Source of the DNA: Pseudomonadota bacterium
GTDB lineage: Bacteria; Pseudomonadota; Gammaproteobacteria; Pseudomonadales; Oceanobacteraceae
DNA length: 64,000 nt
Reading direction: 5' to 3'
Assembly (NCBI GenBank): GCA_030145845.1
Contig: JAIXHJ010000016.1
Coordinates: 1 to 64,000 of the forward strand
Part shown: one piece after another, positions 48,239-57,069 of the stretch
Layout: every line of letters begins with the position of its first letter
How positions within the stretch are numbered: the stretch's first letter is position 1
Position numbers and translations under genes: made by a program
The notes under the pieces: model-generated
What the model saw: only the letters and a program-made list of their open reading frames with translations
Database searches by the model: none
What the model was told of the DNA's origin: nothing

Positions 48239-50140
48239 TTAACTCATCAGGTCCAGCAACAGTTTGTTCAGTCGTGCAACATACTGTGCCGGATCTTTCA
48301 GCTGACTGCCTTCGGCCAGACGCGCCTGGGCATAAATTACCTGACCCAGTTCGGCGAAGCGGTCTTCACTCTGCTCTTTATCGAGCCGCTCAATCAGCGG
48401 GTGCGACGGATTAATTTCCAGCGTGTTCTCCGGCTCCGGCAGAGGCTGACCGGCCGCTTCCATCAGCCGGCGCATATGTCCGCCCATATCGTACTGGCCA
48501 ACCACCATACAGGCCGGTGAATCGGTCAGACGGGAGCTGACGCGGACGTGTTTGACCTCCGCTTCCAGTACCTTCTGCAGACGTTCAACCAGATCTTTAT
48601 GGCTTTCTTCCAGCGCTTTCTGCTGTTCTTTTTCGGACTCATCCGCCAGCTCATCCAGATCCAGTTCACCCTTGGTAACATCCTGGAAAACCTTGCCATC
48701 AAAATCGGTCAGATGACCAACCATCCACTCATCCACGCGATCAGTCAGCAGCAGAACTTCCACGCCCTTGGTGCGGAAATATTCCAGATGCGGACTACTG
48801 GCCACGGCCGCGTAGCTGTCGCCGGTGATGTAGTAAATCTTCTTCTGCCCTTCACGCATACGGGCAATATAATCGTCGAGGCTGACGTTCTGCGTCTCAC
48901 CATCGCTTTGGGTGGTGGCAAAACGGAACAGCTTCGCGACTTTTTCGCGGTTGGCAAAATCTTCCGCCGGACCTTCTTTCAGGACTTCACCGAATTCATC
49001 CCAGAAGGTCTGGTATTTTTCCGGCTCGTTCTTCGCCAGTTTTTCCAGCGAGTCCAGTACCCGCTTCACCAGCGCACTGCGCAGACTGTCGACCTGCTTG
49101 TCTTTCTGCAGGATTTCACGCGACACGTTCAGTGACAGATCGTTGGAATCCAGCACACCTTTGACGAAACGCAGATAGAGCGGCAGGAACTGTTCGGCGT
49201 CATCCATGATAAAGACACGCTGCACATACAGTTTCAGACCGCGGGTTGCATCACGGTTCCAGATATCGAACGGTGCCTTGGACGGGATATACAGCAGGCT
49301 GGTGTAATCCAGTTTGCCTTCCACCCGGTTATGCATCCACAGCAGCGGATCATTCCAGTCATGAGAGACGTGTTTGTAGAACTCTTTATATTCGTCGTCG
49401 TTCAGATCACTTTTTGCCCGGGTCCACAGTGCTTTGGCTTCGTTGACGGCTTCCGGGATTTTTTTCTTGTCCCCTTCCGCATCATCTTCGCTGACTTCCT
49501 GTGGCAGATACACAGGGACAGCAATATGATCTGAATACTTTTTAATCAGCGAACGCAGACGGAAGTTATCGGCAAATTCTTCTTCACCGTCTTTCAGGTG
49601 CAGCGTAATACGGGTACCACGGCTGGCTTTGTCGATATTTTCCAGAGTGAACTCACCTTCACCGGCTGATTGCCAGCGCACACCGGCAGCCGCATCATCA
49701 CCGGCACGGCGGGTTTCCACCGTGACATTATCCGCGACGATAAAGGCGGAATAGAAACCGACACCAAACTGACCGATCAGCTGCGAGTCTTTTTTATCGT
49801 CGCCGCTCAGTTTGCTCAGGAATTCAGCCGTACCGGATTTGGCAATGGTACCCAGATGATTGATCACCTCATCACGGTTCATACCGATGCCGTTATCTTC
49901 AATGGTTACGGTGCGGGCTTCACTGTCAAAATCGATGTGAACGCCAAGATCCGTATCACCTTCAAACAGAGCATCATTTTTCAGTGCCTCGAAGCGCAGC
50001 TTATCGCAGGCATCGGAGGCATTGGAAATCAGCTCCCGCAGAAAGATCTCTTTGTTGGAATACAAAGAGTGAATCATCAGATGCAGCAGTTGCTTGACTT
50101 CGGTCTTGAAGCCGAGGGTTTCTTTGCTGGCTGCGGTCAT
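48239..50140 (-). CDS. htpG: Hsp90-family chaperone HtpG
   Basis: ATP-dependent chaperone of 633 aa from the ATG at 50140, behind AGGAGA. The N-terminal ATPase carries [20 protein letters not shown] and GRIDDNGIGMN (as IEDNGIGMN), then [15 protein letters not shown]; middle and C-terminal domains complete. Heat-shock sigma-32 promoter upstream (50181-50210). Single-gene unit. Confidence 0.97.
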   Translation of the reverse strand: MTAASKETLGFKTEVKQLLHLMIHSLYSNKEIFLRELISNASDACDKLRFEALKNDALFEGDTDLGVHIDFDSEARTVTIEDNGIGMNRDEVINHLGTIAKSGTAEFLSKLSGDDKKDSQLIGQFGVGFYSAFIVADNVTVETRRAGDDAAAGVRWQSAGEGEFTLENIDKASRGTRITLHLKDGEEEFADNFRLRSLIKKYSDHIAVPVYLPQEVSEDDAEGDKKKIPEAVNEAKALWTRAKSDLNDDEYKEFYKHVSHDWNDPLLWMHNRVEGKLDYTSLLYIPSKAPFDIWNRDATRGLKLYVQRVFIMDDAEQFLPLYLRFVKGVLDSNDLSLNVSREILQKDKQVDSLRSALVKRVLDSLEKLAKNEPEKYQTFWDEFGEVLKEGPAEDFANREKVAKLFRFATTQSDGETQNVSLDDYIARMREGQKKIYYITGDSYAAVASSPHLEYFRTKGVEVLLLTDRVDEWMVGHLTDFDGKVFQDVTKGELDLDELADESEKEQQKALEESHKDLVERLQKVLEAEVKHVRVSSRLTDSPACMVVGQYDMGGHMRRLMEAAGQPLPEPENTLEINPSHPLIERLDKEQSEDRFAELGQVIYAQARLAEGSQLKDPAQYVARLNKLLLDLMS

Positions 50141-50180
50141 CTTCTTCTCCTTTACAACGCGCCATAAACAACAGTGTTGC

Positions 50181-50210
50181 TTAATGGGGGACGGCGGAAT
50201 TGTTTTCAAG
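50181..50210 (-). promoter_or_regulatory. Sigma-32 heat-shock promoter of htpG
   Basis: On the minus strand: CTTGAAA (-35) with a 14-nt spacer and CCCCATTAA (-10), which is the sigma-32 consensus and spacing. 40 bp upstream of the htpG ATG. Confidence 0.88.
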
Positions 50211-50233
50211 GGCTGGCACAGCAAGTGTGCACA

Positions 50234-50252
50234 GCGGACCACAACGGTCCGC
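50234..50252. terminator. Weak hairpin after the thioesterase genes
   Basis: GCGGACC / GGTCCGC 7-bp stem, 5-nt loop, in the 138-bp region between htpG and the thioesterase pair; no T run. Confidence 0.3.
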
Positions 50253-50278
50253 CGGAAGATAACGGTATAAAGGAGTGA

Positions 50279-50713
50279 TCAGCGCAACAGCAGGAAATGT
50301 GCGCGGGCGGTGGCGATCGGACTGCTGCGCTCGGTCTGCCAGGCCGTGATCGCCACATTGGCCACCCGCGAGCCCTGGCGCCAGACCTGGCATTCCGCAA
50401 AGGTATCCTGATGACGCCCGGCGCGCAGATAGTCGAGGGAGAAATCAATCATTTTCGGCAGCGCCGCGGTATCCATGGTCATCATCAGATGCAGTGAAGC
50501 CGACAGTTCCATAAAGCCGCCGATCACCCCACCGTGGATAGCCGGCAGAATCGGGTTGCCGATGTTGTCTTCGTTCTTCGGCAGCTGAAACAGCACATCC
50601 TGACCAAAACGCTGGAACTGCAGGCCGATCAGACCGGCATAAGGAATACTGTCCACCAGCGGCTGGAAATTACCGCTCTGCTGCGCCTGCTGCAGTACCT
50701 TTTCAAAACTCAT
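50279..50713 (-). CDS. PaaI-like thioesterase
   Basis: 144-residue hotdog-fold thioesterase, likely hydrolysing acyl- or aryl-CoA. PAIHGGVIGGFMELSASLHLMM (residues 57-78) is the HGG motif region with the catalytic acid (E) in the following helix. It overlaps the upstream gene by 4 bp (ATGA-type), so the two are translationally coupled. Substrate unknown. Confidence 0.85.
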   Translation of the reverse strand: MSFEKVLQQAQQSGNFQPLVDSIPYAGLIGLQFQRFGQDVLFQLPKNEDNIGNPILPAIHGGVIGGFMELSASLHLMMTMDTAALPKMIDFSLDYLRAGRHQDTFAECQVWRQGSRVANVAITAWQTERSSPIATARAHFLLLR

Positions 50714-51195
50714 GCTTCACCCCCTTCAGCATCACCCTGCTCAATACGTGCCCGGAACTCCGGCGGCGTCATATTCTCGCCGATGCGCATAAAGGTGGCC
50801 GAGCATTTGGCCACCAGATCCCGGTCACTCTGCTGGTACACCAGGCATTCGGTAAATACCACGCTGGAAGCAATGCGTACCACGGTCGCTTCTGCCAGCA
50901 GATCCTCACCCGGTTCTGCGGCTTTCATGTAATCCATGCGCAGATCCAGTGTCGGGCACAGTTCAAACCCCGGCAGGACGGAAAACACAGCGGTGCCGCA
51001 GGCAGTATCCATCAGCGTGGTCAGGCTGCCGCCATGGAACACGCCGGTGGCCGGATTGCCGACCGCCTGCTGCTGATAAGGCAGCTTCATAATCAGCGTA
51101 TTGCCTTCGGCGCTGACCACGCTCAGCCCCAGAACCTGGCAATGGCGCAGAGTGGCAACGAAGCGCTCTGCCCGTGTTTTCAGTGATAAGCTCAT
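50710..51195 (-). CDS. PaaI-like thioesterase (upstream partner)
   Basis: 161-residue hotdog-fold protein. GVFHGGSLTTLMDTACGTAVF (residues 52-72) is the catalytic region with an Asp in the helix; C-terminal tail is acidic. The two adjacent paralogues may form a heteromer, as tandem hotdog proteins sometimes do. Transcribed away from the TesB-like gene. Confidence 0.85.
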   Translation of the reverse strand: MSLSLKTRAERFVATLRHCQVLGLSVVSAEGNTLIMKLPYQQQAVGNPATGVFHGGSLTTLMDTACGTAVFSVLPGFELCPTLDLRMDYMKAAEPGEDLLAEATVVRIASSVVFTECLVYQQSDRDLVAKCSATFMRIGENMTPPEFRARIEQGDAEGGEA

Positions 51196-51378
51196 GATAT
51201 CGGTACTCTGTTAACCGCTGTTCAGTGCAGAAAGGCGCCGTTATACCGGATACGGACGATTTGGCAATGGCCTGTTCGCACCTGTCTGTTGATTTTTATG
51301 TTCACCATCAGGGAAAAGCTGTGCGCTTTTTCCTCAACCAGTGATAAGGTCCGGCTTTATTTTGCGCAGGGAAACCCG

Positions 51379-52173
51379 ATGACCTTCGACGATTATATGC
51401 AGCAGATCCGCACCCGCGATACTGCCGGCGTGTCTCCGGACTGGGGACAGGGACGTACCACATTCGGTGGCCTGACCACGGCCATGGCTCTGACCCGTGC
51501 CCGTCTGCAGGCCGGCCAGCAGCCATTGCGCTCTGCCGCCGTCAGTTTCTGTGCACCGCTGATAACCGCTGACCCGTTCAGTTTCTCCGAACAGGTGTTG
51601 CAGAGCGGTCGTTCGGTAACCCATATTGAAAGCAGTGTACGGCAGAAGGATCAGCTGGCGATACGTATTCAGGCCTGTTACGGCCAGCAGCGTGAATCGT
51701 CGGTGGCTGTCAGCCAGCCGGCCGGCATCCACAGCGAACCCGGTGCCGGCCGCCTGCTGCCGTTTATTCCCGGTATCACCCCGGATTTTACCCAGCATGT
51801 GGAACTGGCCTTCGTCGCCGGCGGACTGCCATTCAGCAACAGCAGCGACAACCACCTGCAGGGCTGGATGCGTTTCCGCGATGGTAACGGCCCGCTGACC
51901 AGTGCTCATGCCGTTGCCCTCACCGATGCCTGGCCGCCGACGCCTCTGCAGAAACTGAGTACCCCGTCCCCCTGTGCCACCGTGACCTGGAATCTGGAAA
52001 TGGTAACCCCACCGGAGCAGCTGTCCGCCCCGCTGCGCAGCACGGACTGGCTGTGGTACGAAGCAGAAATCCGCCACGCCCATGACGGCTATGGTCATAC
52101 CGAAGCCCGGGTTTTCAGCCCCGATGGCACTCTGCTGCTGCTCAGCCGCCAGCTGGTTGTGATTTACGGCTGA
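51379..52173 (+). CDS. TesB-like acyl-CoA thioesterase
   Basis: 264-residue double-hotdog protein, start at 51379 (MTFDDYMQQ), not the longer frame. GRTTFGGLTTAMALTRAR near 24-41 and the C-terminal FGY-like GYGHTEARVFSPDGTLLLLSRQLVVI show two fused hotdog units. Family cleaves medium/long acyl-CoA. Divergent from the PaaI pair, so three thioesterases lie together. Confidence 0.8.
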   Translation: MTFDDYMQQIRTRDTAGVSPDWGQGRTTFGGLTTAMALTRARLQAGQQPLRSAAVSFCAPLITADPFSFSEQVLQSGRSVTHIESSVRQKDQLAIRIQACYGQQRESSVAVSQPAGIHSEPGAGRLLPFIPGITPDFTQHVELAFVAGGLPFSNSSDNHLQGWMRFRDGNGPLTSAHAVALTDAWPPTPLQKLSTPSPCATVTWNLEMVTPPEQLSAPLRSTDWLWYEAEIRHAHDGYGHTEARVFSPDGTLLLLSRQLVVIYG

Positions 52174-52210
52174 AGCGCGATGCCGGCATTGCCGCATAGT
52201 CTTTAAGAAT

Positions 52211-52239
52211 TTGCTCAACAGCCGCCCGGCATCTATTAC
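52211..52239 (+). promoter_or_regulatory. Possible promoter of the cheY-cheC-GGDEF operon
   Basis: TTGCTC, 17-bp spacer, TATTAC, 30 bp upstream of the response regulator start. Only about half of the consensus bases match, so this is weak. Confidence 0.25.
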
Positions 52240-52270
52240 TTAGTCATACTCTTATGACTGACGACAGGCT

Positions 52271-52645
52271 ATGGCAACCAACGTACTCATCTGTGACGAC
52301 TCCAGTTTTGCCCGCAAACAGATGGCGCGGGCCCTTCCATCCGGCTGGCAGGTCGACGTCCATTTTGCCGGTGACGGCCTCGAAGGGCTGGACGCCATCC
52401 GCGCCGGTAAAGGCGAAGTGGTGTTCCTTGATCTGACCATGCCCAATCTGGATGGTTATGGCGTACTGGAAGCCATCCGCCGCGAAGATCTGCCGGCCAT
52501 GGTAATTGTGGTCTCCGGTGACATTCAGCCGGACGCGCAGGACCGGGTGAAAAAACTCGGCGCCATGGCCTTTATCAAAAAACCGGTGGATGCCGAAAAA
52601 GCCCGCAGTGTGCTGGCTGAATACGGCATTCTGACGGGGGCCTGA
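52271..52645 (+). CDS. CheY-like single-domain response regulator
   Basis: 124 residues, receiver domain only. Acidic pocket Asp9/Asp10, phospho-acceptor Asp54 (VFLDLTMP), switch Ser82 (VVSGD) and Lys104 (FIKKP) are all present, so it should be phosphorylated. Lacks an output domain, so it works by protein contact. First of three tightly packed genes with cheC-like and PAS-GGDEF genes. No histidine kinase adjacent. Confidence 0.9.
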   Translation: MATNVLICDDSSFARKQMARALPSGWQVDVHFAGDGLEGLDAIRAGKGEVVFLDLTMPNLDGYGVLEAIRREDLPAMVIVVSGDIQPDAQDRVKKLGAMAFIKKPVDAEKARSVLAEYGILTGA

Positions 52646-52650
52646 CACGC

Positions 52651-53277
52651 ATGACAGCATCTGCACAGGCGGTATCCGTCTCACTCAATGAAGAGCAGCG
52701 CGACTGCTATCAGGAACTGACCAACGTTGCCATGGGTCAGGCCGCCGACCGCCTTGCCCGCCTGCTCGACGTGTATGTGGTTCTGCCGATTCCGAAAGTG
52801 AACCTGATCGAAGCCAGTGATCTGCGTATGGCCATTCAGGATGCAGAAACCGACAAAGCCATGTCGGCGGTCTGCCAGGGCTTTATCGGTTCCGGCATCG
52901 CCGGTGAGGCACTGCTGCTATTCAACGACACCAGTTTTAACGATCTGGCATCCCTGATGAATTACAGCGGCGAACTCGACCGTTATGGCGAACTGGAACT
53001 GCTGATGGATGTCAGCTCACTGCTGATCGGCGCCTGCATTCAGGGCATCGGCGAACAGCTTGAGATTCACTTTAATCAGGGCCACCCGGTAGTGCTGGGT
53101 CAGCACTGCAAACCCGGAGACCTGCTGAAGGCAGGCAATCATCAGTGGACGCAGACCCTGGCCATCGAAATCCACTACACCATTGAGCACGTCAACATCG
53201 ACTGTGACCTGCTGCTGCTGTTCACCGAAGATTCGGTGGTGCGGCTGAACAACAAAATCAATTACCTGCTGGACTGA
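52651..53277 (+). CDS. CheC/CheX-like phosphatase
   Basis: 208 residues of the CheC fold, which dephosphorylates CheY-type receivers. The first active site has E22 and N25 (QELTNVAMGQAADRL), matching ExxN. The second site has D120-V-S-S123 in the same position, so it is degenerate and one site is likely active. It starts 5 bp after the CheY-like gene and 2 bp before the GGDEF gene, which makes a shared pathway likely. Confidence 0.8.
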   Translation: MTASAQAVSVSLNEEQRDCYQELTNVAMGQAADRLARLLDVYVVLPIPKVNLIEASDLRMAIQDAETDKAMSAVCQGFIGSGIAGEALLLFNDTSFNDLASLMNYSGELDRYGELELLMDVSSLLIGACIQGIGEQLEIHFNQGHPVVLGQHCKPGDLLKAGNHQWTQTLAIEIHYTIEHVNIDCDLLLLFTEDSVVRLNNKINYLLD

Positions 53278-53279
53278 TT

Positions 53280-54260
53280 ATGACAGACGCCAATATTGAG
53301 TTAGGTGACATCCACTGGCTGATGGATATTCTGCAGAATATCGACGTGGGCCTGGTGGTACTGGACCGGGACTACAATATCCAGCTGTGGAACGGTTTTA
53401 TGGAAAGCCACAGTGGTCTCAGTCCCCAGAAAACCCGCGGTGAAAATCTGTTTGAACTGTTCAGTGAAATTCCGCGCGACTGGTTTATGAAAAAAGCCGA
53501 GCCGGTTTTTCAGCTGAAAACCCGCACCTTCACTATCTGGGAGCAACGGCCTTATTTATTCCGCTTCAAAAATTACCGCCCGATTACCGGCCGTGCGTCC
53601 GTGATGTATCAGAACACCAGCATTATTCCGCTGGAATCCATCGACCGCAGCGTCAACCATATCTGTGTGATTATTTATGATGTCACCGACACCGCAGTCA
53701 GTCAGGCCGATGCCGAATCCGCGCGCGAATCACTCAGTGAACGCAACCGTACCGACCTGCTCACCGGTCTTAACAACCGCAATTTCTGGCTCAGCGAAAT
53801 GGAACGGGAATTCAACCGCTGCCAGCGCTCCGTGCTGCCCAGCAGTCTGGTGCTGTTCGATATTGATGGCTTCCGCCGCATAAACCTGAACCATGGTCAC
53901 CAGACCGGTGATCAGCTGCTGCGCAGCATTGCCGCCAGCCTGCAGCAGATGCTGCGGCAGACCGATATCATCTGCCGCTACAGTGGTGAAATGTTTGCGG
54001 CCCTGCTGGTGGATACCGATGAAGAAGAAGCCGCGGTGTTTGCTGAGCGTATCCGGGTGATGGTCAGCAACCTGCAGGACAGCCATCTGCCCACCGACAG
54101 CCCGGTCAGCGTCAGTCTGGGCATTGCCCGTTTCCAGAACGACTTCCCGCTGGCCCAGGACTGGCTGCAGGCGGCGGATAAAGCCCTTTACCACGCCAAA
54201 CAGAGCGGTGGAAACCAATACAGCATCTATCAGCCGGAACACACCCCCGGTCAGGATTGA
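53280..54260 (+). CDS. PAS-GGDEF protein with degenerate active site
   Basis: 326 residues, cytosolic. PAS domain (about 12-140; NIQLWNGFMESHSGLSP). GGDEF domain (about 150-320): the active-site motif is SGEMF (235-239) instead of GG(D/E)EF, so synthesis of c-di-GMP is doubtful. The inhibitory-site motif RxxD is kept (RQTD, 226-229), five residues before, so c-di-GMP binding is plausible. Third gene of the operon with CheY and CheC proteins, 2 bp after the latter. Confidence 0.85.
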   Translation: MTDANIELGDIHWLMDILQNIDVGLVVLDRDYNIQLWNGFMESHSGLSPQKTRGENLFELFSEIPRDWFMKKAEPVFQLKTRTFTIWEQRPYLFRFKNYRPITGRASVMYQNTSIIPLESIDRSVNHICVIIYDVTDTAVSQADAESARESLSERNRTDLLTGLNNRNFWLSEMEREFNRCQRSVLPSSLVLFDIDGFRRINLNHGHQTGDQLLRSIAASLQQMLRQTDIICRYSGEMFAALLVDTDEEEAAVFAERIRVMVSNLQDSHLPTDSPVSVSLGIARFQNDFPLAQDWLQAADKALYHAKQSGGNQYSIYQPEHTPGQD

Positions 54261-54306
54261 TTCCGCACGCCCATGACATAAATGCTCACAGATAATTGCC
54301 AGCAAC

Positions 54307-54347
54307 GATCTCTCAGGTCAAAATCAATCAAAATGACCACAGAGATC
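54307..54347. promoter_or_regulatory. 41-bp dyad before the AraC gene
   Basis: Left arm 54307-54320 (GATCTCTCAGGTCA) and right arm 54334-54347 (TGACCACAGAGATC) match in 12 of 14 positions, with a 13-bp AT-rich spacer. It ends 4 bp before the ATG and covers the ribosome binding site, so it is a candidate autorepressor operator or RBS-sequestering hairpin. Confidence 0.65.
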
Positions 54348-54351
54348 TGCC

Positions 54352-55398
54352 ATGGCCGACCATCTGATCCCCCGCCCTTTTATCGATGCCCCACTGCGTG
54401 GCGTGGCTCGTGCCGGCCTTGATCCGCAGCAGATATGGCAACAGGCCGGGCTGCCCCAGGCCGTGCTCGACAGTCCCACGGCCAGTCTGGGCAGCAGCGA
54501 CTATGCCCGCCTGATGGGCGCGCTGTGGCAGCAGTCGGATGATGAGTTTATGGGGCTCGCGCCGGTGCGCAGTCACTACGGCACCTTCGCCATGATGTGC
54601 AAAGCCATTATCAGCTGCTCATCTCTCGAACACGCCCTGCACCGCGCCCGCCACTTCTACGCACTGTTTGATAATACCCCCAGTATCCGCCTGACCCGGC
54701 ACGAGCAGATCACGCGGCTGGAAATCGTGCAGGATACCCGCTGTGATCCGGACCATTTTCTCAGCGAATCCCTGCTGGTGATCTGGCACCGTCTGAGCAG
54801 CTGGCTGGTTGGCCAGGGGATTCCGCTGCTGTCGGTCAGTTGTGCGTATCCGCCACCGCCGCATGCCGCCCTGTATCAGAGTCTGTTTGCCACACCGGTG
54901 CGTTTTTCCGACACAGTCACCAGCCTGATGATTCCCAGCCGTGTTCTGTCGCTGCCTATCAGCCAGACACCGGCCTCACTGCGCGCCTTCCTCAACCACT
55001 CACCAGCCGATTTCCTTGCCCGCCCCAATCCACACGAAAGCACGACCGGTAAGCTGCGTCAGCTGTTCCGCCGCTACGACATCAGTGAACTGCCGGATCT
55101 GTCCACCAGCGCCCGCCTGCTCAGTATTTCCGGCGCCACCCTGCGCCGCCGCCTGCATGACGAACAGACCTCGTTCCAGAAACTGAAAGATGAATGCCGG
55201 CTGGAAGAAGCCAGCCTGCGGCTGACCCAGCAGGACACCAGCATCCGCGACATTGCCGACTACCTCGGCTACACCGAAACCAGCACCTTTCACCGTGCCT
55301 TCCGTAAATGGATGGGGGTGACGCCGGGCGAATACCGCCGCCGGCAGCGGAAAGAAACGCACACCCTGTCACCGCCGGACCCTGACATCTCCGACTGA
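54352..55398 (+). CDS. AraC-family regulator
   Basis: 348 residues. Arabinose_bd-type N-terminal domain (about 15-205; SHYGTFAMMCKAIISCSSLEHALHRARHFYALF), C-terminal HTH pair (about 245-340; ADYLGYTETSTFHRAFRKWMGVTPGEYRR). A related regulator lies at 16507. The 5' dyad suggests autoregulation. Downstream is a GH13 alpha-glucosidase gene on the same strand after 81 bp, so regulation of alpha-glucoside use is a guess. Confidence 0.85.
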   Translation: MADHLIPRPFIDAPLRGVARAGLDPQQIWQQAGLPQAVLDSPTASLGSSDYARLMGALWQQSDDEFMGLAPVRSHYGTFAMMCKAIISCSSLEHALHRARHFYALFDNTPSIRLTRHEQITRLEIVQDTRCDPDHFLSESLLVIWHRLSSWLVGQGIPLLSVSCAYPPPPHAALYQSLFATPVRFSDTVTSLMIPSRVLSLPISQTPASLRAFLNHSPADFLARPNPHESTTGKLRQLFRRYDISELPDLSTSARLLSISGATLRRRLHDEQTSFQKLKDECRLEEASLRLTQQDTSIRDIADYLGYTETSTFHRAFRKWMGVTPGEYRRRQRKETHTLSPPDPDISD

Positions 55399-55479
55399 CC
55401 AACACAAACCGTCGCTGTCATGACCCTGTCATCAGTGGCTTCTGATAATCGCCCGGCGTACATAAGCAGGAGCCGCATT

Positions 55480-57069
55480 ATGTGGTGGAAACAGGGCGTT
55501 ATTTATCAGATTTATCCGCGCAGCTTTCAGGACAGTAATCACGATGGCATCGGTGATATTCCCGGCCTGATCAGCCGGCTGGATTATCTGAATGACGGCA
55601 CTGAGCAGTCACTGGGCGTTGATGCTCTGTGGCTGTCGCCTTTTTTTCCATCGCCGATGCATGATTTCGGTTATGACATCAGTGACTACCGCGCCATTGA
55701 TCCGGTATTCGGCAGCATGGCCGATTTCACCCGCCTGGTGGAGGAAGCCCACCAGCGTCATATCCGCATCATTCTGGACCTGGTGGTTAACCATACCTCC
55801 GACCAGCATCCGTGGTTTATTGACAGCTGCCATCCGGATTCTGACAAGGCTGACTGGTACCTTTGGCATCAGGGGCCCAGACCACCGAATAACTGGCTTG
55901 GCTGCCTCGGTGGTGCCGGCTGGACATTCCACCCCGGCCGTCAGGCCTGGTACTACCATTCGTTTCTGCCCCAGCAGCCGGACCTTAACTGGCGCCACCC
56001 GGCAGTCAAACAGGCCGTGAAAGATATTATGGCGTTCTGGTTTGATAAAGGGGTGGATGGTTTCCGGCTGGATGTGGTGAACCTGTTTTTCAAGGATAAG
56101 CGGCTGCGTAATAACCCGCTGCACCGCTTCCGTATCGGCCGCCCCTACGACCGTCAGCATCATATTTATGACCGCGACCAGCCGGAGATGCATGAGCTGC
56201 TGCGGGAGTTACGTCAGTGGACCGATCAATGGCCACAACGCATGCTGGTCGGTGAAATTATGCTGGAGAACGGCCGCCACAGCGATCTGCCGGCCAGCTA
56301 CTGCGGCGATAATGATGAACTGCATCTGGCCTTTAATTTTGAATTTTTTCACAGCCGTTTTTCTGCCCCGCGCTTTCACCACATTATCGCCCGCTGGAGC
56401 CAGCGGCTGGGAACGGATAACTGGCCCAACTACACGCTGTCGAATCACGATTTCAGGCGTCATGCCAGCCGCTATGGTGGCCGCAACGGCGGACAGAAGC
56501 TGCGCCTGCTGGCACTCATGCTGCTGACCCTGCGCGGCACACCCTTTCTGTATTACGGCGAAGAAACCGGTATGCCGGAACAGCCGGTACGACCGGATAA
56601 AATGCAGGACCCGGTGGGTAAACGCTACTGGCCGTTGCACCCCGGCCGTGATGGCTGCCGGCGGCCGATGATGTGGTCGGCGCCACAGTCAGATTTCAGC
56701 AGTGCCAGAGCCTGGTTACCGGATGAGCCGCTGGAACAATTCACGGTGCAATATCAGAATCAGCAGGCGGACAGCCTGCTCAACTGGTACCGGCAACTGA
56801 TTCATTGCCGGCGCCGGACGGTGGCGCTGCACAGCGGTGATCAGACTCTGCTGCCTGCTCACCGTCATATTCTGGGCTGGACACGCACAGCCGCGGACCA
56901 GGAATGCCTGGTGCTGCTGAATTTTTCCTGCCGCAGCCGCTCCCTGCCGCTGCAACAGGCTGACTGGCAACTGCTGCTGAACAGTCAGCCACAAACGCCA
57001 GAGTGGCAGGGGCAACGCATCACCCTGGCCGGCCATCAGGCGCTGGTGCTGAGCCGTCAGATCCGGTAA
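55480..57069 (+). CDS. GH13 alpha-glucosidase / oligo-1,6-glucosidase
   Basis: 529-residue TIM-barrel enzyme starting MWWKQGVIYQIYPRSF at 55480 with CAGGAG in front. Catalytic residues: nucleophile Asp198 (DGFRLDV), acid Glu259 (VGEI), transition-state Asp324 (SNHD). DVVNL following the nucleophile is typical of alpha-1,4/1,6-glucosidases. No signal peptide, so it acts on imported oligosaccharides. Its last 13 bp overlap the convergent prephenate dehydratase gene. Confidence 0.9.
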   Translation: MWWKQGVIYQIYPRSFQDSNHDGIGDIPGLISRLDYLNDGTEQSLGVDALWLSPFFPSPMHDFGYDISDYRAIDPVFGSMADFTRLVEEAHQRHIRIILDLVVNHTSDQHPWFIDSCHPDSDKADWYLWHQGPRPPNNWLGCLGGAGWTFHPGRQAWYYHSFLPQQPDLNWRHPAVKQAVKDIMAFWFDKGVDGFRLDVVNLFFKDKRLRNNPLHRFRIGRPYDRQHHIYDRDQPEMHELLRELRQWTDQWPQRMLVGEIMLENGRHSDLPASYCGDNDELHLAFNFEFFHSRFSAPRFHHIIARWSQRLGTDNWPNYTLSNHDFRRHASRYGGRNGGQKLRLLALMLLTLRGTPFLYYGEETGMPEQPVRPDKMQDPVGKRYWPLHPGRDGCRRPMMWSAPQSDFSSARAWLPDEPLEQFTVQYQNQQADSLLNWYRQLIHCRRRTVALHSGDQTLLPAHRHILGWTRTAADQECLVLLNFSCRSRSLPLQQADWQLLLNSQPQTPEWQGQRITLAGHQALVLSRQIR

